Assembly (NCBI RefSeq): GCF_037176765.1
Contig: NC_090022.1
Coordinates: forward strand, 48,857,209-48,921,208
Length of the DNA stretch: 64,000 nt
Source: Anolis sagrei
Taxonomy: Eukaryota > Chordata > Lepidosauria > Squamata > Anolidae
Reading direction: 5' to 3'
This document shows positions 11,901 through 20,279 of this stretch, one piece after another; position 1 is the first letter of the stretch, and every line of letters starts with the position of its first letter. Below the pieces are notes generated by a model that worked only from the letters and a program-made list of their open reading frames with translations, was not told where the DNA came from and did no database searches. A program made the translations under genes and the position numbers.

Positions 11901-12045
11901 TCTGGTTATTTGGATGTTGCTCATTTATTGTAGAATGGAAGAAGGATAGCATTAGAAATATACTTGCCATCACTGGTTACATCTTCATAGAGAGGAGGTG
12001 CAAAGGATCCTGGTGTTTGAGTCATATTTACAGTAGGGATAAAAC
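2525..12045 (-). CDS. SSUH2-like: SSUH2-like gene, left copy (5' six coding exons; 3' part outside window)
   Basis: This gene encodes a homolog of SSUH2 (ssu-2 homolog), a family with a DnaJ-type CxxCxGxG zinc-binding region; its molecular role is poorly defined, and I infer only a chaperone-like or protein-binding function. Minus-strand coding exons in order are 11968-12045 (ATG at 12025-12023), 11015-11072, 9249-9378, 7233-7293, 6618-6742 and 2525-2587, giving 495 coding bases. All reading phases are consistent and there are no internal stops. Exons 3 to 6 match the middle copy exactly in length. Exon 6 supplies two good motifs, CGRCSGRG and CHRCHGMG. The first intron uses a GC donor. The remaining cysteine motifs and the C-terminus must lie left of position 1. 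The protein is clearly diverged from the middle copy, so this is an old paralog and not a recent or assembly duplicate. The start choice (a shared Met in exon 1) is an inference. Confidence 0.85.
2935..3410 (-). mobile_element. L2-type LINE 3' fragment with (ATTT)n tail
   Basis: An (ATTT)n run at about 2938-2982 is followed by the GGGACTCAGCCCGGTTTCC signature and then by L2 C-terminal coding remnants (AGTTCCAGAGTCGCGGGG, GGGACCAAGAGCAGGGCC) in minus orientation. It lies in the intron between exons 5 and 6 of the left gene. 3411-3954 has nothing I recognise. Confidence 0.7.
4282..4598. mobile_element. hAT-like non-autonomous element with perfect 8-bp TSD
   Basis: The termini CAGGCCCGTAGCC and GGCTACATGCCTG are inverted repeats of each other with two mismatches. 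CCAAGGGG lies immediately before (4274-4281) and after (4599-4606), an exact 8-bp target duplication as made by hAT transposases. The interior holds long G and C runs. It is inserted in the L2 at 3955-6290, so it is younger than that copy. A relative lies at 15966-16294. Confidence 0.85.
5036..5540 (+). mobile_element. L2-type LINE 3' end nested in an L2 of opposite orientation
   Basis: Plus-strand translation gives an L2 C-terminus (AMEC-like then NALPADIKQAP and MVKTWLYEQAFG). It is followed by a 3' UTR with the signature GTAAACCGCATTGAGTCGCC and an AAAT-repeat tail ending near 5540. It is a typical severely 5'-truncated insertion. Confidence 0.75.
6347..6482. mobile_element. Short hAT-type MITE
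   Basis: It starts CAGTGATTCCAAAACTTTGG and ends GGGGAACACCTG, with a palindromic AACTCCCACAAATTC-type interior. It is flanked by TTCTAATC (6339-6346) and TTCTAAAC (6483-6490), 7 of 8 identical. It lies between exon 5 of the left gene and the L2 composite. Confidence 0.65.
6618..6742 (-). CDS. SSUH2-like: SSUH2-like left copy, coding exon 5
   Basis: 125 bases (two bases finishing a split Asp codon, then 41 codons), with acceptor TTTCTCAG and donor GTAATG. It encodes a segment containing PYPWDVQVEVSPMFKDQ, equivalent to the WDVKVQVPPMF stretch I recall in human SSUH2. It has the same length and phase as middle exon 5. Confidence 0.85.
7233..7293 (-). CDS. SSUH2-like: SSUH2-like left copy, coding exon 4
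   Basis: 61 bases, with acceptor TTTCCTAG and donor GTAAGA. It encodes YRLETFSELRICKWKTVPYQ plus a split Gly/Asp codon. The YRLETFSE block matches the family's YQLETFSESR. It has the same length as middle exon 4. Confidence 0.85.
7294..9248. other. Intron 3 of left SSUH2-like gene, little recognised
   Basis: AT-rich intron sequence. It holds a short (TTATT)n stretch near 8285-8335 and a C run at 8043-8051. I see no coding sequence and no repeat family that I can name. Confidence 0.4.
9249..9378 (-). CDS. SSUH2-like: SSUH2-like left copy, coding exon 3
   Basis: 130 bases (one split base plus 43 codons), with acceptor TTTCTGCAG and donor A/GTAAGT. It encodes the conserved N-terminal block with ISEDVAKEVFAEYAASHCCY, KEMVISD and a final NTYR. 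This is equivalent to the ITEEVAREALLEFVSSKCCY region of human SSUH2 (from memory). Confidence 0.88.
9839..9982. mobile_element. Palindromic MITE (CCCTTCTACACTGCC family)
   Basis: CCCCTTCTAAACTGCC at the left is the inverse of GGCAGTGTAGAAGGG at the right, with the AACTGGATTATATGG / AATCCAGG palindromic interior. The same family recurs at least nine times in this window. Confidence 0.65.
10164..10215. mobile_element. Palindromic MITE, short internally deleted copy
   Basis: It carries the same CCCTTCTA and TAGATGGGGCC ends as the other palindromic MITEs here, but only about 50 bp in all, with the central half missing. Confidence 0.5.
10274..10421. mobile_element. Palindromic MITE
   Basis: GCCCCATCTACATTGCCATATAA at the left faces TATGGCATTATAGAAAGGGC at the right, with the shared AACTGAATTATATGG interior. 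It is in intron 2 of the left gene. Confidence 0.65.
11015..11072 (-). CDS. SSUH2-like: SSUH2-like left copy, coding exon 2
   Basis: 58 bases, with acceptor TTTTATAG and donor GTAAGA. In the frame fixed by exons 1 and 3 it encodes GNQFRSHEGEPPTSQSNW between two split codons. Other frames either stop or do not fit exon 3. It is 21 bases shorter than the middle copy's exon 2, and only the GEP...NW end is conserved. Confidence 0.75.
11125..11468. mobile_element. hAT-like (Charlie-type) non-autonomous element
   Basis: It begins CAAGGGTCCTCAAACTTTTT with GAGGGCCAGG, and closes with GTATCCGGGCCCCGGGCC and CTTACTTTGGGGA, an inverted counterpart of the start. The interior is AT-rich. The right terminus looks eroded and I cannot confirm an 8-bp duplication. 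Confidence 0.6.
11968..12045 (-). CDS. SSUH2-like: SSUH2-like left copy, first recognised coding exon
   Basis: The acceptor is ATTGTAG at 12046-12052. The first ATG (12025-12023) aligns with an ATG in the middle copy and opens MTQTPGSFAPPLYEDVTSD, a proline-rich, probably unstructured start. The donor at 11967 reads G/GCAAGT: a GC donor, not GT. Only this boundary keeps the frame into exon 2. Bases 12026-12045 are probably 5' UTR, so an upstream non-coding exon is implied. Confidence 0.72.
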
Positions 12046-12099
12046 CTACAATATGAAAAAAAGCAACCCGTCACTCAGACAACTGGGATGAGGGGTGAA

Positions 12100-12649
12100 A
12101 GTTGGCATCATTGTACTATGCTGAGCTGCAGAAACAGCCATAGGGTGAGAACTCTACCTTAGAACTCCTGCCTGGGGCCAGCCTTTCCAAACATACTGGG
12201 CTTGGCCCCCACAGCTGTGCCATCTCACCTGACACCAGCAGCAGATAAAACAGTCAGCACTAGACCCAGAGCCTACTTTGCAATCCAACTATGTTAAGCC
12301 AATCAATAAGATCTTGGCACTATAGGACTTTTACCAACATGGATAGAGACACCTCACCATCACGAGAAAAAACACACCCCATCTGCCTCCCAAAGGACCT
12401 CATACCACAGTTTATACCCCTTATGAAGAGCTGGGTTGCATTCCTGTGCTTAAACAGTATTCAGGGGACTCCTTAATTGTGAGGATCTGGGAATCTCTGG
12501 GAGGGCATAAAGAATGGGGGTGGATATTATGGGGAGGCGGGTGTGGGAGGGGGTGGTAACTAAACCCATATAGGTCCTTTTTAACTTGTGGAATTGTGCA
12601 ATATAATAATTTTCTTCGGCCAGCACCTTAATCACTCTGACTTGGACAC
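12100..12649. other. Unclassified, repeat-like 5' flank of left SSUH2-like gene
   Basis: Moderately GC-rich stretch with no convincing coding potential. It runs into an L2-type tail and may be part of the same decayed element, but I recognise no diagnostic motif. Confidence 0.3.
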
Positions 12650-12972
12650 CACCTCAGCCCTGTTGACTTGTAAATGCCTTTTTACTTTTAATGTTTTGAG
12701 TGTTTGCTATCATTAGATCTAGTAGTAAGCATGTTCTAAATGTTTGATTTATATATTTAAATATCTAAGTTTGTTATTTTTGAGTTGTTCTATAAGTACA
12801 CCTGATGTTGTTTATTTTATTGTTTATGATTTGATTTGTTTGTTATGTTACGCCAGCATTGAAAGTTTGCCAATTTTCTGTTGTAAACCGCCCCGAGTCC
12901 CCTCGGGGAGATAGGGCGGTCTAGAAATAAAGAATTATTATTATTATTATTACTATTATTATTATTATTAAA
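12650..12972 (+). mobile_element. L2-type LINE 3' tail, plus orientation, with (TTA)n
   Basis: It carries the diagnostic GTAAACCGCCCCGAGTCCCC block at about 12883-12902, then AGATAGGGCGG and a (TTA)n microsatellite end. The left boundary is approximate. Confidence 0.65.
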
Positions 12973-13122
12973 GGTGAGGAACTGCTACTTCTTTCTGAAC
13001 AGACAGAATATGAAAATAGGATCGTGCATGTTGTGGAGGAAACTTACAGGAGAAGCTGACAACTACTTGACAGAAGATTGTATTTCCCCTGCACTGTCAA
13101 AAGCATTAAGTCTTTGTAACTC

Positions 13123-13360
13123 AGGCCCCTTCTACACTGGTTTTATATGTTTTTTAATGGTTTATTGTATGGATTTTATCAATTTGTTTTAAATGTTTTA
13201 ATTATATATTGTATGTTGTCAAATGGCTGTCAGGTTGTAAGCCGCCTTGAGTCACCTTCAGGTTCAAGAAAGGCGGGATAGAAATATCGTAAATAAATAA
13301 ATAAATAATCCAGATCAAAGCACATAATCTGTATTTTATATGGCAATGTAGAAGGAGCCT
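13123..13360. mobile_element. Palindromic MITE split by an L2 3' end
   Basis: The MITE starts AGGCCCCTTCTACACTGG at 13123 and resumes at about 13309 with ATCCAGATCAAAGCACATAAT, ending TGTAGAAGGAGCCT. Between them (about 13141-13308) lies a plus-oriented L2 tail with GTAAGCCGCCTTGAGTCACC and an AAAT-repeat end. The L2 insertion is therefore younger than the MITE. Confidence 0.7.
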
Positions 13361-13400
13361 TATTCTCATAGCTAGATGCAGAAGAATTATGGAGTCTTCA

Positions 13401-13533
13401 GCCCCTTCCATACAGCTGTATAAAATCCATAACTGAACTGGATTATATGGCAGTGTGGACTCAGATAATAAAGTTCAAAGCTGATATTGTGGATTATCTG
13501 CCTTGATATTCTGGGTTATATGGCTGTGTGGAG
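13401..13533. mobile_element. Palindromic MITE
   Basis: GCCCCTTCCATACAGCTG at the left faces TATGGCTGTGTGGAGG at the right, with the AACTGGATTATATGGCAGTG interior seen in sister copies. Confidence 0.6.
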
Positions 13534-13535
13534 GT

Positions 13536-13652
13536 TTTTTGAGCAAAGGCTAGATGACCACCTGTCAGGAGTGCTTTAACTGTGTATTCCTCTATGACGA
13601 AATGGGGTTGGACTGGATGAACCCTGGAGTCTCTTTCAATTCTAGGATTCTA
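13536..13652 (+). mobile_element. CR1 LINE extreme 3' end
   Basis: It carries the CR1 3' signature: GACCACCTGTCAGGAGTGC, then GGGGTTGGACTGGATGA and a final ATTCTAGGATTCTATG. It is severely 5'-truncated. Confidence 0.75.
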
Positions 13653-13726
13653 TGTTACATTATCTGCCAATGCTTCTCCTCTGCCAGTGCAGTCTTGAAA
13701 ATAGGTTGCAGTCTAACTGTATAGAG

Positions 13727-14461
13727 CAGTGTTTCTCAACCTTCCTAATTCCGCAACCCCTTAATACAGTTCCTCATGTTGTGGTGACCCCCAACCATAA
13801 CATTATTTTCATTGCTACTTCATAACTGTAATTTGCTACTGTTATGAATCGTAATATAAATATCTGATATACAGGATGTATTTTCATTCACTGAACCAAA
13901 TTTGGCACAAATACCTGATATACCCATATTTGAATACTGGTGGGCTGGGGGGGGGGGATCCTAGATTGCAGTTGTCATTGTAGTTGCTGGGATTTATAAT
14001 TAACCTACAATCAAAGAGTATTCTGAACTCCACCAATGATGGAATTGAACTTGGCACACAGAACTCCCATGGCCAATAGAAAATACTGGAAGGGTTTGGT
14101 AGGCATTGACCTTGAGTTTTGGAGCTGAAATTCACCTACACCCAGAGAGCACTGTGGACTCAACAATGATGGATCTGGACCAAACTTGGCACAGATACTC
14201 AATATGCCTAAATGTGAACACTGATGGAGTTTGGGAAAAACAGGCATTGACATTTGGGAGTTAGTGTTGCTGGGATTTATAGTTCACCTACAATCAAAGA
14301 GCATTCTGAACTCCACCAACATTAGAATTAGCCCAAACTTCCCACACAGAACCCCCATGCCCAACAGAAAATACTGTGTTTTCTGATGGTCTTTGGTAAT
14401 CCCTCTGGCATCCCCTCATGACCCTCCCCAGGGGTCCCGACCCCTAGGTTGAGAAAGGCTG
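13727..14461. mobile_element. hAT-like non-autonomous element (CAGTGTTTCTCAACC family)
   Basis: The left end CAGTGTTTCTCAACCTTCC and right end CCCCTAGGTTGAGAAAGGCTG are inverted repeats. The flanks GTATAGAG (13719-13726) and GTATAGGG (14462-14469) match at 7 of 8 positions. The long interior is a repeated GGAGTT...TGCTGGGATTTATAGTTCACC theme. Related copies lie at about 15827, 17725 and 23076. Confidence 0.8.
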
Positions 14462-14720
14462 GTATAGGGCTTTACAGGCAATACCTGCACTTTGAATTGG
14501 GCTCGGAAACTCGCCGGCAGCCAGTGGAGCTGCTTTAATAGGGGCATAGTATGCTCACTATAACCATCCTCAGTTAGTAATCTGGCTGCCAACCTTTGCA
14601 CTAACTGCAGCTTCCAAGCTGTCTTCAAAGGCAGCCTCGTGTAGTGTACATTGCAGTAGTCCATTCTAGATGTGACTAAGGTGTGGCCCACCATGACCAA
14701 GTCAATACATCTCTTACATA
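14462..14720 (-). mobile_element. L2-type LINE internal fragment
   Basis: Minus-strand translation includes VTSRMDYCNVHYTRLPLKT, LQLVQRLAARLLTE and LLKQLHWLPASFRAQFKV, which are L2 reverse-transcriptase C-terminal blocks. It abuts the hAT-like element at 13727-14461. Confidence 0.75.
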
Positions 14721-15415
14721 ATTTATGTATTGTAGCAGAAAAAAATGTTTCATTACATATATAGTCAACATCTGATACCTTTATAGTAGTGTTTTATGGG
14801 GAAGTGTCACCATAAGTTATCCATTAACATAATACACAAAGTTATTTTCACTGATGTATCATCCATGAAGACAAGAATTACAAAACCAAATACACTGGAC
14901 CTATTTCCTATGATACAATGTTCTCATGTGTCGACTTTAGATGGATTATATAGCAGTCAGTGCTATCAGTTGTGTAATGTGAATGGAACCCTGAACTATA
15001 AAACTTCAAATATCTTAGGCCTGGTAACAATTGCTACATTTGGCACTGTTAACCATCATAGTCTTTCCCTTTAAATAATAAAACATTCAAAAGCACCGCA
15101 TGAAATCTTCCATAGAATCATTCCCAAATAATGTACATCAGTCTGAACACAATGCAATCCAGACGCATGTCTGCCGCAGTCCCAAACAAAACCTCAAAGG
15201 TTAACAACCTATATTTAAATAAGGAAGTTATATTGCAACAATCTATGAGATCTAGTTTACATTTATATTTCACCAGCCATTCAAAAAGTTTAAAAAAAAC
15301 AAAACACTTGGCTCTCTTTCCTCCACTTTAGAGGTGCCTAGTACATTTGATAAAAACAAGGAGTTCACACTTTCAACCTGACTCATAGAAGCGAATGTCT
15401 TCCTCTCAATACATC

Positions 15416-15824
15416 TTAGAATCATAGAGTTGGAAAAGACCTAGTGGGCCATCCAGTCCAACCTCCTACCAAGAAGCAGGAAAATCACATTCAAAGCACC
15501 CCTGACAGATGGCCTTCCAGCCTCTGCTTAAAAGTCTCGAAAGAAGGGGCCTCTACAACACTCTGGTGCACTTCAGAGTAGAGAGTTCCACTGCTGAACA
15601 GCTCTCACAGTCAGGAAGCTCCTCCTAATGTTCAGGAGGAATCTCCTTTCTTGTAGTTTGAAGCCATTGTTCCATGTCCTAGTCTCCAGGACAGCAGAAA
15701 ACAAACTCATTCCCTCCTCCCTATGACTTCCCCTCACATATTTATACATGGCCATCATGTCTCCTCTCAGCCTTCTCTCCTTCAGGCTAAACATGCCCAG
15801 CTTTTTAAGCCACTCCTCATAGAT
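15416..15824 (-). mobile_element. CR1 LINE 3' end
   Basis: Minus-strand translation reads KKLGMFSLKERRLRGDMMAM, YKYVRGSHREEGMSLFSAVL and RSFLTVRAVQQWNSL, the conserved CR1 ORF2 C-terminus. It is followed by the 3' end with a CATAGAGTTGGAAAAGACC block. The right side is cut by a hAT-like element. Confidence 0.85.
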
Positions 15825-15826
15825 GA

Positions 15827-16563
15827 AATCGAACCAGACTTGGCACCCAAAACTCCCATGACCATCAGAAAATACTGGCTCTGGTGGGCACTGACCTTGG
15901 GTTTGGGAGTAGTGGTTCATCTACATCCAGAGACCACTGTGGACTCAAACAATGATGGATCTGGACAGGCCCGTAGCCAGGATTTTGATTCAGGAGGGGC
16001 TGAGTTTGATTTGGGGGGGGGGGGTGAATCTGAGTGAAAGAGGGTCTACCCTAGCAAACCTTTTGTATCGTTACCCCAATACCCCCATATATATGGGATA
16101 TATTGAGCATGGTGATCAGATCATGATATAAATAAGCATAACAGTTTAAATAATATACCAGTAAGGACTTCTTGCGGACCAGCATGAGAATTTCGGGGGG
16201 GGGGGGGGGGCTGAAGCCCCTCAAGCCTGGATCTGGGCCAAACCAGCATGAGAATTTCGGGGGGGGGGGTGAAGCCCCTCAAGCTACATGCCTGGATCTG
16301 GGCCAAACTCATCACAAATACTCAATATGCCCAAATGTGAACAATGGTGAAGTTTGGGGGAAATAGACCTTGACATTTGGGAGTTGTAGTTGCTGGGATT
16401 TATAGTTCACTTATCAAAGAGCATTCTGAACCCCACCAACGACAGAACTGGGCCAAACTTCCCACAAAGAAACCCCATGTTCTGATGATCTTTGGCAACC
16501 CTTCTGACACCCCCTCGCGATCCCTCCCCTAGAGGTCCCGACCCCCAGATTGAGAAATACTTA
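15827..16563. mobile_element. hAT-like element, 5'-truncated, carrying a nested hAT-like insertion
   Basis: It shares the interior of 13727-14461 (GGATTTATAGTTCAC, CCAAACTTCCCACA, CCCGACCCCCAGATTGAGAAATACT), but its left half is missing at a junction with CR1. It is interrupted at 15966-16294 by a 329-bp element. Confidence 0.7.
15966..16294. mobile_element. hAT-like non-autonomous element nested in another hAT-like element
   Basis: It has the same CAGGCCCGTAGCC and CTACATGCCTG ends as 4282-4598. The flanks GATCTGGA (15958-15965) and GATCTGGG (16295-16302) match at 7 of 8, and the uninterrupted relatives at about 14169 and 18096 show the empty site. The right half contains a direct duplication of about 60 bp that includes host flank. 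Confidence 0.78.
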
Positions 16564-16599
16564 GCGGATGGGACAGAGCTAGAAACAAACCAGCCAGCG

Positions 16600-17180
16600 C
16601 CAAGATAAAGAGGCAGAAGATGGGGCAGTGTTCTTACCCGTTCCTGGGTGCTACCAAGCCGGAACAGCGCTCACCTTATCCTCGGATCTCCTGGAAGGCA
16701 CTCTTTATGTGCGTGCCTTCCAGCCCAGGCTGGGCTCCCCAAGGGCTTCCGGTCCTGGGAAACCCCCCTTGGAGCCACTCCTTCCAAATCCTCGCACGGG
16801 AGAAGCCCGACCTTCAGCAAACCTCTTCTTCTATTATGTCAATAATCCTCACCCGGCTGGGCACAGAGGATCCTTTCCTGCCTTGAAGCCAAGGAGGGCC
16901 GGGGAAAAGGCAAGAGATCAACCGGGGATCTGCTCTTCCAGGACCGCTGGTCCTGATGGCAGCTCCTTCCTGGAAATGAGGGAAAAGAAAGTAAGGAAGG
17001 ACACTTTCCCAGCTGCCTTTCAGAGATCACAGCTACTTTCCTTCCTGTAAAAACTCAGCCCAAAAGTAGTTTGTACACTCCATCCGCTCATTCGGGAAAT
17101 ATAGAGGAGGTGGCAGGCTCCCACCTTTCCCAAAAGACTCAGGATGCTGTGGAGTCCCAGAGCCCCTTGTCATCCAGGTC
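16600..17180 (-). promoter_or_regulatory. GC-rich island, candidate promoter / 5' exon of left SSUH2-like gene
   Basis: This is the only long GC-rich stretch here not explained by a repeat I recognise. On the minus strand it contains ATAAG/GTGAGCG at about 16670-16680, a strong donor-type site that could end a 5' non-coding exon. It lies about 4.6 kb upstream of the left gene's first coding exon, whose own acceptor implies such an exon. An open frame of 140 codons on the plus strand has no recognisable family and is probably a by-product of base composition. Confidence 0.35.
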
Positions 17181-17185
17181 ATCCA

Positions 17186-17271
17186 GGCAGATAATCTACA
17201 TTATCTGCTTTGAACTGGATTTTATGAGTTTGCACTGCAAGGTGGTAATCTGGATTTTAAATGGCAGTGTA

Positions 17272-17316
<45 letters not shown>

Positions 17317-17520
17317 CTTTATTTATATTCCGCTCTATCTCCCCGAAGGGACTCAGGGCAGATTCCAAACATAAAAGGCAAACATTCAATGCCCGAATAC
17401 AACAACAATATATCCATACTAACAAAATGTAAGCAACCCAACATATAAGCACAAATTATAACTTAACAACTAAAATTAAATAAAAAGCACTGCCTGTTAT
17501 AACAGACATAAGATCAAACA
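17186..17520 (-). mobile_element. MITE half followed by L2 3' fragment with (TAA)n
   Basis: 17186-17274 is a partial palindromic MITE (CTGCTTTGAACTGGATTTTAT, then GGCAGTGTAGAA). From 17275 a (TAA)n tract and TATCTCCCCGAAGGGACTCAGG mark an L2 3' end in minus orientation, continuing to about 17520. Confidence 0.6.
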
Positions 17521-17724
17521 TTGAATGGAAACAATAATTTCCCATTTCCTTGGGGCAAATCGATACAATTCCTAGGGGTCCTAGGAACTAGTTTGTCCTC
17601 TAGCTTTCACTGTCAGACATGGCAAAATGTCTTGTGAAACTACAGCTTCTATCATGCCATAGGATTCATAGCAGTGAAGTGGAGTCAAACTACAGTACGT
17701 CTGTGGGGTAAATGCCCACTAAGC

Positions 17725-18597
17725 CAGTGTTTCTTAATCTTCCCAATGCCATGATCCCTTACTACAGTTCTTCATCTTGTGGTGACCCCCAACCATAACA
17801 TTATTTTCCTTGATACTTCATAGCTGTAATTTTGCTACTGTTAGTAATCGTAATGTAAATATCTGATATGCAGGATGTATTTTCATTCACTGGACCAGAT
17901 TTGGCACAAATACCTGATATTCCCAAATTTGAATACTAGTGGGGTTGGGGGGATTGATTTTGTCATTTGGGAGTTATAGTTGCTGGGATTTATAGTTCAC
18001 CTAGAATCAAAAAGCATTCTGAACTCTGTCAACAATGGAATTGAACCAATCTTGGCACACAGAACTACCATAGTAGACTAAAACAATGATGGATCTGGAC
18101 CAAACTTTGCATGAATACACAATATGCCCAAATGTGAACACTGGAGGAGTTTGGGGGAAATAGATTGTGACATTTGGGAGATGTAGTTGCGGGGATTTAT
18201 AGTTCACCTACAATCAAAGAGCATTTTGAACCCCACCAATGATAGAATTGGGCCAAACTTCCCACATAGAACCCCCATGCCTTGAAGGTACTTGCTGGCA
18301 CGAACCTTCACACCACGCTGCCATGCACCAAACACCCTGCTTGGAGTCTCAGATACAGCCCTCCCCTTGGCTGAGAGGTCAGCCAGTCACAGCAGAGGAG
18401 GGCTTTTGGTGGGAGGATTTGCCATCTGTTTCCAAAAAGGAAGAGGACAGGTGGAGAGATCTTCAGCCTTCTCTGCTAAAGGGATTCCTAAGAGCATTAG
18501 AAATATATGTTTTTTATAGTCTTTGGCGTCCCCTCTGAAACCCCCTCATGACCCCCCCCCCCCCCCAGGGTCCTGACCTCCAGGTTGAGAAACACTG
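17725..18597. mobile_element. hAT-like non-autonomous element, long copy
   Basis: It starts CAGTGTTTCTTAATCTTCCC and ends CCAGGTTGAGAAACACTG. The flanks CACTAAGC (17717-17724) and CTCTGAGC (18598-18605) match at 6 of 8. Bases about 18285-18510 are not present in the sister copies, so this copy has either an insertion or a longer ancestral interior. Confidence 0.7.
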
Positions 18598-18605
18598 CTC
18601 TGAGC

Positions 18606-18795
18606 CACAATGCAGCCTGAGCCCTGCCACATGCTCAATGGAGGACCTTCTTACAGCCAGACCAGAGACACTTGAAGTGGTCAGCTTCTGGTCAAAGGAA
18701 ATTTAGTATAGTGCCAAGTTTTTAAGTTTGTGGCTTTTTATACATTATAACTGTATTCTCAATTAGCTTCTGACATGATAAATAAAGAAACGAAC
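18606..18795 (+). mobile_element. LINE 3' end (same family as 20280-21640)
   Basis: CTGCCACATGCTCAATGGAGG and GAAGTGGTCAGCTTCTGGTC are the plus-strand counterparts of the minus-oriented LINE end at about 20370-20470. It ends in ATAAATAAAGAAACGAACAAA. Confidence 0.55.
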
Positions 18796-18844
18796 AAACC
18801 CCAAGCCATCCTGTTGTCAACAACCCTGCTCTGGTTTAGGAACC

Positions 18845-18968
18845 CATCCCTCCAACCTCCTACCAAGAAGCAGGAAAATCACATTCAAAGCACCCCTGAC
18901 AGATGGCCTTCCAGCCTCTGCTTAAAAGTCTCCAAAGAAGGGGCCTCTACAATACTCTGGTGCACAGA
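18845..18968 (-). mobile_element. CR1 LINE 3' fragment
   Basis: It holds CCTCCTACCAAGAAGCAGG, CCCCTGACAGATGGCC and GGGCCTCTACAATACTCTGG in the same order as in the CR1 at 15416-15824, in minus orientation. Confidence 0.7.
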
Positions 18969-20200
18969 GCAGGACTGTAGTTTCTTTAATCCAGGTCTTC
19001 CATTTTCCCCATTGCCTTCCTCATTATCAAGTCATATTGCCTTCTCCAACCAAGTATTATTGTCTTCGCGTGACAAGCTGCAAGTTCAATAGTCTCATTT
19101 CAGTCATCTAGGGAGACTTTTGGCTTGAGCTACCTGATATGCTTGCATACCCATCCATTTTTTTTTTCTTTTTGTCAATCCACAGAACTTTTTCACAGCA
19201 TTACATTTCAAAGGAATTGTTTTTCTTCCCTTTCAGCTTTCTTCACTGTCCATCTTTCACAACCACACATAGAAATTGGAAATGCAATGGCATGGAAACC
19301 CCTAAATTTAGTATAAAATGATATGTCTTTATACTTAGCTCCTTCAGAGCTGTCTTTCCAAGCCCCAAGCAGCAAAAGGGGTGTGTTTCCCCCCAGTGCA
19401 TATAGAGCTATTAAGCAATAGCTTTTATTGTGTTGTCAGATGCCAGAATCACTGGGTTGCTGTGAGTTTTCTGGGCTGTATGGCCATGTTCCAGAAGCAT
19501 TCTCTCCTGACATTTCATCCACATCTATGGCAGGCATCCTCAGAGGTTGTGAGGTCTGTGGGAAACTAGACAAGTGAGGTGGAATGTCTGGGATGAGAGA
19601 AAGAACTCTTGTCTGTTTGAGGTAAGTGTGAATACTGCAATTGGCCACCTTGATTAGCATTGAATGGCCTTGCAGCTTCAAAGCCTTGCTGACTCCTGCC
19701 TGGGGGAATCCTTTGTTGAGAAGTGTTAGCTGGCCCTGATTTTTTTGTTTAGCTGTCCATATTGTCACCCACCTCAGAAGGTATGCAAAATCTTGAACTA
19801 TTGCAATGTCTTCATTGTCTGCTTTAAAATCACATAAACCACCTGTGATCATGATTTTTTTTATGCATGTTCAACTGTAAACCTGCCTTTGCAGTTTCTT
19901 CCGTGACTTTCTGCAGTAAAAGTTCTAAATCTTTGCTGTTTTCTGCTAGTAATATCATGTCTTTTTATATCTTAAATTGACACTTTTACTTCCTGTAAGT
20001 CTGCTTTACATAAAATATGTTCAGCCTGCAAGTTAAACATAGAGAGTGGTAAAATGCAGCCTTGCCTGAACCTATGGCGAATTACAAACCATCTTATCAT
20101 GAGTACAGGTTACTTATCAAGACAATCAAATTCTGACATACACATTTCTTCATAAATGATCTGTGTTTTTTTCATGAGCTCCACACAATATCCTTTACTA
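18969..20200 (-). mobile_element. BovB-type RTE LINE, decayed, interrupted by a Penelope-like repeat
   Basis: The minus strand at about 19240-19300 preserves a degraded CGCERWTVKKAEREE block, equivalent to the YGCESWTIKKAERKK stretch typical of BovB. Further upstream (about 19790-19850) it preserves TGGLCDFKADNEDIAIVQDFAYL, cut into by other sequence. 19436 to about 19775 is a Penelope-like insertion. It is long dead. Confidence 0.55.
19436..19775 (-). mobile_element. Penelope-like terminal repeat with hammerhead-like core
   Basis: It carries CACTGGGTTGCTGTGAG, GGCTGTATGGCCATGTTCCAG and CATTCTCTCCTGACATTTC, a repeat found again at 33444-33556 and 48891-49122. On the minus strand CTGAGGA, a stem-loop, GAAA and GTC are spaced as in a hammerhead ribozyme core. 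It is inserted in the BovB fossil. I infer the Penelope assignment from this structure. Confidence 0.55.
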
Positions 20201-20279
20201 AATAAACACAGAGTGATTTTCTTTTTCTTTTTGTGTGTGTGTGTTCCATTATCTAATATAGATTGGCAAAATGGTGTAT

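Noticed and set aside
16620-17050. 140-codon plus-strand frame and two overlapping frames in the GC-rich island
   Set aside because: Stops are rare in GC-rich DNA. The translations show no domain or conserved motif, and the frames overlap each other.
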